Assembly (NCBI GenBank): GCA_900539325.1
Contig: UQCC01000009.1
Location: forward strand, 36,658-100,657
Source of the DNA: an uncultured Eubacterium sp.
Lineage (GTDB): Bacteria > Bacillota > Clostridia > Oscillospirales > Acutalibacteraceae
Reading direction: 5' to 3'
DNA length: 64,000 nt
Below the pieces are notes generated by a model. That model did no database searches. It was not told where the DNA came from and saw only the letters and a list, made by a program, of their open reading frames with translations. Numbering within the stretch: the stretch's first letter is position 1; each line of letters opens with the position of its first letter. The position numbers were made by a program, and so were the translations under genes. Positions 58,891 to 64,000 of this stretch are shown piece after piece.

Positions 58891-60090
58891 CTAATCGGCG
58901 GTTTTTTTATTTTGATTCGGCTTTTTTGAAATTAAGCGTACTTCTTCTCCTATATTCTCCAAAGCCTCAACTCTGCCTCTTGCGACCGCTGAATTTGAAT
59001 TCAAAGCGACCTTTATATCCTTTGAAACAACATTATTTTTGCCGTAATTTGCACTAAGCTTTTGCTCAATCAAACTGTCTGTAAGCTTTAACAATTCCTT
59101 ATCCGACAGCATAACGGTGTAAATATTGTAAGCCTTGACATAGGTTTTGACCATACCTATCGGAATAGGCTTTTTGTTAATCGTTAAATAAATATTATGC
59201 CGTTCGATTTCGGCATTCTCTTTGGGAATTTTGCCGATATAAAGCGGAATATACATGCCGAAAAACGATATTGCCCTGTACTCCTTTTCGGCGGTGTATT
59301 CTTTTCTGCATTGCTCACGGCTGACGGTTAAAGCGAACTTTTCGTTTACCCTTGCAATAAAATCTCCGCTTGCATGGGCAAAAAAGTTTTCTTTTTTCTT
59401 TTCGGGTGTATTAACACCCGACACAAGAACCGTGCCCTTTGTAACGCTGTCGCCGACAAAAGCCTGCTGCCACCCGTCACGCACCATAGCAAACACAATA
59501 ACGCCGTCTTTTGTTGCCGTAAGGTTTGTATATGTTTTGCTTTCAATATCGGGCTTTGGCGTTGCCTCCTGAATTTCCACACGGGCGGTTGTGCCCACAC
59601 GATTGATATGCACCCACGCAATTTCATCAAACGACGCAAGCATCAAATCCTCAATTTTCTGCTTTTCCTTAACATTCCAATGAGTGCCGATGCGAAAATC
59701 CTGCTTATCCAAAAATGTTTCTATTCTGCTGTCCTCAATAGTTTTGTTGCCGATATATTCAATATTCCACACAAATCCCGACAAAAAGCAAAAGAGTGCA
59801 ACAAACAGCACGCAACCGACCGCCAAACCGGGACGAACAAGGATTTTTGAAAAACAAAACGGCAAACCGTATTTTTTGTGTATCTTGATTTTTCCACCGT
59901 GACGGTGAGCGATTTTATGCAAATGCTTATATGCCGCAATCGGGCAACGGGCAACAAGCACCTCCTCATACCTTATGTCATAAATATTAAGGTGCAAGCG
60001 ATAACATTCATCCAAAAAATCACTTGCAAAACCGCCCGAAAAAGAGAACTCAACATATCCCGTCAGCCAATGAACAAGCCGATTAATCAC
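58891..60090 (-). CDS. yqfD: Sporulation protein YqfD
   Basis: 399 residues. An N-terminal soluble region of about 85 residues (GYVEFSFSGGFASDFLDECY, IAHRHGGKIKIHKKYGLPF) is followed by one membrane helix (about 90-110, GCVLFVALFCFLSGFVW) and a large extracytoplasmic domain with VTKGTVLVSGV. This is the YqfD (SpoIV-associated, SigE-controlled) architecture of spore formers. It overlaps yqfC by 8 bp. In many clostridia phoH follows directly; here the uxuA operon follows instead. Confidence 0.92.
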   Translation of the reverse strand: MINRLVHWLTGYVEFSFSGGFASDFLDECYRLHLNIYDIRYEEVLVARCPIAAYKHLHKIAHRHGGKIKIHKKYGLPFCFSKILVRPGLAVGCVLFVALFCFLSGFVWNIEYIGNKTIEDSRIETFLDKQDFRIGTHWNVKEKQKIEDLMLASFDEIAWVHINRVGTTARVEIQEATPKPDIESKTYTNLTATKDGVIVFAMVRDGWQQAFVGDSVTKGTVLVSGVNTPEKKKENFFAHASGDFIARVNEKFALTVSREQCRKEYTAEKEYRAISFFGMYIPLYIGKIPKENAEIERHNIYLTINKKPIPIGMVKTYVKAYNIYTVMLSDKELLKLTDSLIEQKLSANYGKNNVVSKDIKVALNSNSAVARGRVEALENIGEEVRLISKKPNQNKKTAD

Positions 60091-60337
60091 TGCAATACTC
60101 CACGGATAAAATATCGCCCTCGATTACCGCACCCTCAGGTGAAAATTCGTTTATGCAAAGATTTGAGCCGACAACTTCAAGGCAATACTTTCCGAGATTG
60201 ATTTTTATTTTGTCACGGCTGTATTCGACAATCCCTTTCAAACCGTCAACAACGCACTGCGACGAGCCTACAAGATGAATGTGCGGACACTCACAATAGC
60301 CCACAACCGTATCGTTAAGCTTCTCTTTTTTCTTCAT
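60083..60337 (-). CDS. yqfC: YabP/YqfC-family sporulation protein
   Basis: 84 residues, soluble, beta-rich: PHIHLVGSSQCVVDGLKGIV, EYSRDKIKINLG and LEVVGSNLCINEFSPEGAVI, the YabP/YqfC signature. Paired with yqfD by an 8-bp overlap, as in other spore formers. Its presence is the best evidence that the host makes endospores. Confidence 0.9.
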   Translation of the reverse strand: MKKKEKLNDTVVGYCECPHIHLVGSSQCVVDGLKGIVEYSRDKIKINLGKYCLEVVGSNLCINEFSPEGAVIEGDILSVEYCSD

Positions 60338-60377
60338 AAAATCACCGTAAAATTTTATGCCGAGAAAACGCCGAATA

Positions 60378-61238
60378 TCACCTTTTCAGCTTCAGCCACA
60401 CAATCATTCCGACTGTTACGGCTACCGAAACAATCCCTGCAACCGCCACGCCGTAAGGTGAGGACACAAGCGGCATATTTTTAAAATTCATACCGAACCA
60501 GCCGGTAATAAATCCGAGCGGTGCAAATATGACCGTAACTACGGTAAACAGCTTCATTGTGTTGTTGAGTTTCAAATCTATTGCCGACTGATAAGCATCC
60601 CGAAGATGTACGGTGCTGTCTATAATCATCCTGACATCGTCACGAAGCCTTGCAATCTTATCCGACAGATTGTCAAAATATTTGAGTTCGGCTTCATCAA
60701 AAAGTTCAAAATCGTTATCTTTGAGTTCTTCAATGATATTTTGCACCTTTGAATAATAATTGTTTTTAGAAATACACTTTTGCTTTTCACAATACAAAAT
60801 ACGGTTTAAATTTTCACTCTGCTTACCGTCAAGTATTTGCTTTTCAAGTTTTGCAAGCGTTTTTTGAAATTCAGCGTGAATGCCCGCCTCCTCCATAAAC
60901 AATTCATCACAAAATGTATAAACTATTTTTCCTCTGCCTACATCTGTGCTGTCAAGTTTTGAAAGAACATTCTGAAAAATCGGGAGTTTTTCCTTTGGAT
61001 TGTCGCACACAATTATAACAAAACTGTGGCGAATAAATATTTTGATTTTGTCAAGACACACGCAAACACATTCGCCGTATTTGCAATACCCCAAAGTTTC
61101 CGCTCGATTTTTCGGCAAATCAAAAAGCCTGCCGACTTCATCATACTCGGATATTCCTATATATCCAAGAGAAAAATCGCAAGCCTTTGCTTCCTCAACC
61201 GTTATATTTTCTGCCTCGTCACGAAAAGTGTAAAACAT
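60378..61238 (-). CDS. CorA-like magnesium/metal transporter
   Basis: 286 residues. A cytoplasmic domain of about 220 residues with long helices (KIARLRDDVRMIIDSTVHLR) is followed by two C-terminal membrane helices with the pore motif GMN in GWFGMNFKNMPL. Short compared with E. coli CorA (316). It mediates Mg or other divalent cation uptake as a pentamer. Its ribosome site AGGTGAT lies in the 3' arm of a terminator-like hairpin directly before the ATG, so expression may be structure-dependent. Confidence 0.9.
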   Translation of the reverse strand: MFYTFRDEAENITVEEAKACDFSLGYIGISEYDEVGRLFDLPKNRAETLGYCKYGECVCVCLDKIKIFIRHSFVIIVCDNPKEKLPIFQNVLSKLDSTDVGRGKIVYTFCDELFMEEAGIHAEFQKTLAKLEKQILDGKQSENLNRILYCEKQKCISKNNYYSKVQNIIEELKDNDFELFDEAELKYFDNLSDKIARLRDDVRMIIDSTVHLRDAYQSAIDLKLNNTMKLFTVVTVIFAPLGFITGWFGMNFKNMPLVSSPYGVAVAGIVSVAVTVGMIVWLKLKR

Positions 61239-61278
61239 AAAAAATCACCTGTTTTATTTTTCCGACAAAACAGATGAT
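61239..61278 (-). terminator. Terminator-like hairpin between the tetR-type gene and the corA-like start codon
   Basis: A 12-bp stem (61244-61255 with 61267-61278, one G-U pair in the minus-strand RNA), 11-nt loop, then six T directly followed by the corA-like ATG. The stem contains the AGGTGAT ribosome site of that gene. Confidence 0.8.
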
Positions 61279-61289
61279 TATTATAAACT

Positions 61290-61814
61290 TTAATTTTTTC
61301 TTATCAAATCCGAAAGAGCTGTAAAAAGAATGTCCTTATCATTCTTTACATCGGCATTGAGCACAACACCCGTTACCGCATAAACAACAAGCGAAACTCT
61401 TGCATAGTCAACAGTACCCGGCTGAATATTGTTGTTTGTACAAATTGTTTCTATTGCTGTTTTTTGAAGCTTTTCGGTTACAGGAATCGCAAGCCTGCTG
61501 TCTTTGTACTTTTCAATAACATCATAATTTGTTATAACCTGATTAATAATATCATTTACAACCGTGCTTGGATTGATATGAGCCTGTTGACAGTTAACCG
61601 TTGCCGCAAAATTCGCAACAGAAAGCACCAAATTTTCTAAAATAGCCTTTACGCAATCGTCAATGCTTTTATAATGAAGATAAAATGTGCTCTTATTGAT
61701 ACCGGCGTCATTGCACACCTTAACAACTCGAACCTCGTTTAAATCCTTATCCTTTGTTTGTTCCAAAACAGATACTAAAATTGCCCGTCTTGTTCTCACA
61801 ATTCTTTTATCCAT
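61290..61814 (-). CDS. TetR-family transcription regulator
   Basis: 174 residues. The N-terminal helix-turn-helix has RTRRAILVSVLEQTKDKDLN and VVKVCNDAGINKSTFYLHYK, the TetR pattern. The C-terminal ligand/dimer domain is short and helical with no recognisable subgroup. AAGGAGG precedes the ATG. A perfect 7-4-7 palindrome covers the -10 of its own promoter, indicating self-repression. The target beyond itself is unclear; the corA-like gene is the only close candidate, behind a terminator. Confidence 0.9.
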   Translation of the reverse strand: MDKRIVRTRRAILVSVLEQTKDKDLNEVRVVKVCNDAGINKSTFYLHYKSIDDCVKAILENLVLSVANFAATVNCQQAHINPSTVVNDIINQVITNYDVIEKYKDSRLAIPVTEKLQKTAIETICTNNNIQPGTVDYARVSLVVYAVTGVVLNADVKNDKDILFTALSDLIRKN

Positions 61815-61855
61815 TGTCTTTGCCTCCTTGTGAAAACTTATGATTTACTTATTGC

Positions 61856-61887
61856 ATTATGTTAGCACATAATTCGACATTTTTCAA
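61856..61887 (-). promoter_or_regulatory. tetR-type gene promoter with palindromic operator
   Basis: Minus-strand TTGAAA (61882-61887), 17-bp spacer, TAACAT (61859-61864). The perfect inverted repeat ATTATGT-TAGC-ACATAAT (61856-61873) covers the -10. Confidence 0.7.
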
Positions 61888-61919
61888 CAAAAAAATCAGC
61901 AAATTAACAACCCAAAAAC

Positions 61920-61950
61920 AAAAAAACTCCGTACACCGAGGGTATACGGA
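61920..61950 (-). terminator. Terminator downstream of the G5/3D-domain gene
   Basis: TCCGTATAC / GTGTACGGA in the minus-strand RNA (9 bp, one G-U), 5-nt loop, then GTTTTTTTG. It is about 130 bp beyond the stop codon of the 62084 gene. Confidence 0.85.
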
Positions 61951-62083
61951 ATTCAAGTTCAAATTAGCATTTAATTGCTTAATATTTTTGCAAATTTTTT
62001 AAATGTCAATTTTTTACCATGCAAGGCCGGACTTTCACCATAACATCCGATAATTTTTTTGCAAATTCCCGATTGCCGTTAAA

Positions 62084-63340
62084 TTACCAACCAAGACGCA
62101 CAATTTCAATAGAGCATGAGCCTACGCCGAGTCTGTAACATTCGCTATGACCGCCCGGAGTAAATATATCAATTCTGCCCTGTCGTGACAATCCGCTGCC
62201 GCCACGGTCAACTACAGTATAATTTACACCGTCAACATTGATAACCGTACCGAGTGGCAACCAGTTGCATGCAACATAATAAGGATTATCCATACCGTTT
62301 TTGATTTTCTTACCGGACGATGTAATTCCTCTTGAGTTGCCGTTGCATGTTGCACATGCACAATAGTGGCTGTATCTGCCCTTTATTACCTGACCCAATT
62401 TGTAGCCGTTTTTAGACTTTACGCCATTTGGCTTAACATCACTTGTTGAATCTTCATTTTCTTTTTTAGATTTTTTTACTTTTTTTGTTCCTACAACAAC
62501 TTCTTTTTGAGTTGCCTGTTTAATTACGGTTCGTGATACTTCGGCAGAGTCCTTTTTCTTTCCGTTAACATACTTAACCTGATATGTTACTTCTGCCTTG
62601 CCGTTTTCACCCTTTGTGAGCACCTTTGTTTCGCCCTTTTCAAGAGTGTTATCCTTTGTTTCAACTGTTGAATACTTAACGGTTTCTGTCTTTTCCTCTG
62701 TTTTGTATTCAACTCTTTTAACCTTAACTACAAGGTCCTTTTTAAGTTCTGTGTCAACAGAAGGTTCTGTGTAGTCATCCTTACCGAGGGTTACGCCTGC
62801 GGTTTTAAGAAGGTCTGCAACGGTTCCGCTTGTTAAAGCGTACTTTGTTTCGTTTCCGTCAACCTTAAGTGTTACATACTGAGCAGATGTAATTTTAATC
62901 ACCATACCGTCAGTAATCTCTGTATTAAGGCTGTAATTGATTTGATCGTTGTTGTTTACGCTGATGCCAAGGCTTGCAAATGCGTCGCCTACTGTGTGCG
63001 AATAAACCTGATATGCGGTAATGTTTCCGTCAAACTCAACATAAATGGTGTTAAGTCTGTTTACCGTTATACTGCCGCCCTCCGATTCTTTAAAATCGGT
63101 TATGTCAAGCTTATCGCCTGCCGATAAAATAATACCTGCGGATTTGAGAATCTCGATAGGTTCCGTCTCGTTTGTAGTAACGGCAACACTTCCTGAGCCG
63201 TCAACAATGTTAACAGTGTATTCATCCGATGTTTTGGCAAAAGCCGTACCGGCAAACATTGTGACAAGAAGCACAAGCGCAATTACTATTGTCAGGATTG
63301 TTCTGAAAGAACGCTTACCTGCAAATGATTGGTTAGTCAT
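62084..63340 (-). CDS. Secreted cell-wall protein with DUF348, G5 and 3D domains (YabE/Rpf-like)
   Basis: 418 residues. A signal peptide or anchor helix at 15-36 is followed by three DUF348 ubiquitin-like units (about 40-205; e.g. VTLKVDGNETKYALTSGTVA). A G5 domain follows (about 205-285, KTEETVKYS-type stretch KTEEKTETVKYSTVETKD), then a Lys-rich linker. The C-terminal 3D domain (about 325-418) has SHYCACATCNGNSRGITSSG and the Asp motif TVVDRGGSGLSRQGRIDIF. Related proteins (YabE, RpfB-like) remodel peptidoglycan, probably as lytic transglycosylases. An extended upstream region carries a consensus promoter. Confidence 0.92.
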   Translation of the reverse strand: MTNQSFAGKRSFRTILTIVIALVLLVTMFAGTAFAKTSDEYTVNIVDGSGSVAVTTNETEPIEILKSAGIILSAGDKLDITDFKESEGGSITVNRLNTIYVEFDGNITAYQVYSHTVGDAFASLGISVNNNDQINYSLNTEITDGMVIKITSAQYVTLKVDGNETKYALTSGTVADLLKTAGVTLGKDDYTEPSVDTELKKDLVVKVKRVEYKTEEKTETVKYSTVETKDNTLEKGETKVLTKGENGKAEVTYQVKYVNGKKKDSAEVSRTVIKQATQKEVVVGTKKVKKSKKENEDSTSDVKPNGVKSKNGYKLGQVIKGRYSHYCACATCNGNSRGITSSGKKIKNGMDNPYYVACNWLPLGTVINVDGVNYTVVDRGGSGLSRQGRIDIFTPGGHSECYRLGVGSCSIEIVRLGW

Positions 63341-63431
63341 CTTAATCTCCTTACTTTCTTAACAAGTGAATTTGGCATTTGTGGATTATATTTCCGAACT
63401 GCCTAATATCATTTTGTCACGAACGCTTGCT

Positions 63432-63459
63432 ATTATAGCGGTTTTTACCAACAAGTCAA
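63432..63459 (-). promoter_or_regulatory. Strong promoter of the G5/3D-domain gene
   Basis: Minus-strand TTGACT (63454-63459), 16-bp spacer, TATAAT (63432-63437), 92 bp before the ATG. An inverted repeat GTTACAAT-N9-ATTGTAAC (63499-63506, 63516-63523) lies 40 bp upstream and could bind a regulator. Confidence 0.75.
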
Positions 63460-63523
63460 GTTGAAACTATATTCATTTTTGTGCAACATCAACAAATGGT
63501 TACAATCGTAATATTATTGTAAC

Positions 63524-63830
63524 TTTTAAAATGTCCATATCTTGTGGTTCTAAACTTTTACGCTTTATCATACTAAATCGAATATTTGGGAAAGGTGACG
63601 AACTTCTTACAAAGGCTTACGATTTTGTAACAATTTTGCATTGGTAAAATTTGGTAAACTCAACATATAGTGTAGTTTTGCAAAAATTATATTTTTTATG
63701 TCTATATATAGAATTTCGCAAAATATTTTATTGATAATTATTTCACAAACTTTTTCGTTTTTTTCATCCTATTTTGTGCCCGACTTTTCGCTCTATATAT
63801 TATAATATATAAATTATATACATTAATAAG
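63524..63830. other. A+T-rich stretch with no gene
   Basis: Part of the 660-bp gene-free right end. I see no convincing coding frame or RNA gene. TTTGGTAAA occurs twice near 63644-63658 and the tail is nearly pure A/T. Confidence 0.6.
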
Positions 63831-63862
63831 AAAAACCCGTTCGACACAGTTCGTCAAACGGG
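63831..63862 (-). terminator. Minus-strand terminator for a gene beyond the right edge
   Basis: CCCGTTTGAC / GTCGAACGGG in the minus-strand RNA (10 bp with one U-G pair), 7-nt loop, followed by TTTTTC. No gene in the window would use it, so a minus-strand gene probably lies to the right. Confidence 0.8.
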
Positions 63863-63875
63863 AATTAAAACATAT

Positions 63876-64000
63876 CAGACTGTCGATAAAGCCCCTGAAC
63901 CACGCCAATAAATAATTAACCGCTTAATGCCTCCCTTGTGTAAAGGGTGCGGGTCTCCTGTGGAGACCTCTGCATTTTAATGCAGAAGCACCGACCGAAC
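63876..64000. repeat. Edge of a probable dispersed repeat with three consecutive palindromes
   Basis: It begins with CAGACTGTCGATAAAG (63876-63891), found with one mismatch at 48338-48353. It then has CCCTT/AAGGG (63933-63947), GGTCTCC/GGAGACC (63952-63968) and TCTGCATT/AATGCAGA (63969-63986) in a row. It runs off the window. Confidence 0.55.

Noticed and set aside
58865..58905. AACCGC/GCGGTT hairpin as terminator of yqfD
   Set aside because: The stem includes the last yqfD codons and stop, and the T run is on the opposite strand.
63341..63560. Riboswitch (for example c-di-AMP type) in the leader of the G5/3D gene
   Set aside because: Such genes often carry one, but I could not find the conserved core segments; only a plain promoter and an inverted repeat are visible.
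7530..63660. TTTGGTAAA recurring near several starts (7533, 11744, 35891, 63644-63658) as a regulator motif
   Set aside because: A 9-bp A+T-rich word is expected by chance at about this rate, and its distance to promoters is not constant.

Overview
The window looks like a piece of chromosome from an anaerobic, spore-forming, single-membrane Firmicute (class Clostridia), probably an intestinal species. Direct signs are an A+T-leaning base composition, strong AGGAGG-type ribosome sites, a yqfC-yqfD sporulation pair, an exact 7-4-7 match to the clostridial Rex operator, and enzymes for mucin and milk glycans (GH112, GH136-like, fucose and glucuronate catabolism). The family or genus cannot be fixed from the sequence alone.

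Left end to 15 kb: a truncated GT2 glycosyltransferase; the NifU-like / GGGtGRT pair; a small unknown gene; two membrane acyltransferases; a lactaldehyde reductase (fucO) under a probable Rex operator; an operon pairing a two-gene GH136-like lacto-N-biosidase with a GH112 phosphorylase; the RNA-binding protein Tex; and an Sfp-type phosphopantetheinyl transferase translationally coupled to a degenerate SGNH protein.

15-34.5 kb, minus strand: a complete monoderm Tad (Flp) pilus operon. In transcription order it encodes a prepilin peptidase, a 56-residue Flp pilin, TadE, CpaB, TadZ/CpaE, the TadA/CpaF ATPase, TadB, TadC, a DUF192 protein and a DivIVA-like coiled coil. The last gene is an 11-kb gene for a TadG-type protein of about 3,657 residues that is mostly beta-solenoid, with six-cysteine modules on both sides. 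This giant pilus-linked surface protein is the most striking object in the window.

34.6-41 kb: a methyltransferase, an unknown gene, the uxaC-kdgK-eda operon, a TM2-domain protein and tRNA-Pro(CGG). 41-47 kb: an AgrC/AgrA-like two-component system beside a subtilase / 46-residue peptide / lipoprotein operon. The operon's promoter carries a 21-bp-period direct repeat, the layout used by LytTR regulators, which suggests a self-contained signalling and secretion module. 47-51 kb: an MFS transporter and a block of unknown genes including a tandem duplication.

51-59 kb: an AraC regulator divergent from a fucose operon (fucA, fucU, a RhaB-type kinase, fucI), facing a uxuA / mannonate oxidoreductase operon. 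Together with uxaC-kdgK-eda this gives a full glucuronate-to-KDPG-to-pyruvate route, and fucO completes fucose to propanediol. 59-64 kb: yqfC-yqfD, a CorA transporter, a TetR regulator with its own palindromic operator, a G5/3D cell-wall protein, and a gene-free right end (660 bp) containing a consensus promoter, an inverted repeat, a terminator and three consecutive small palindromes.
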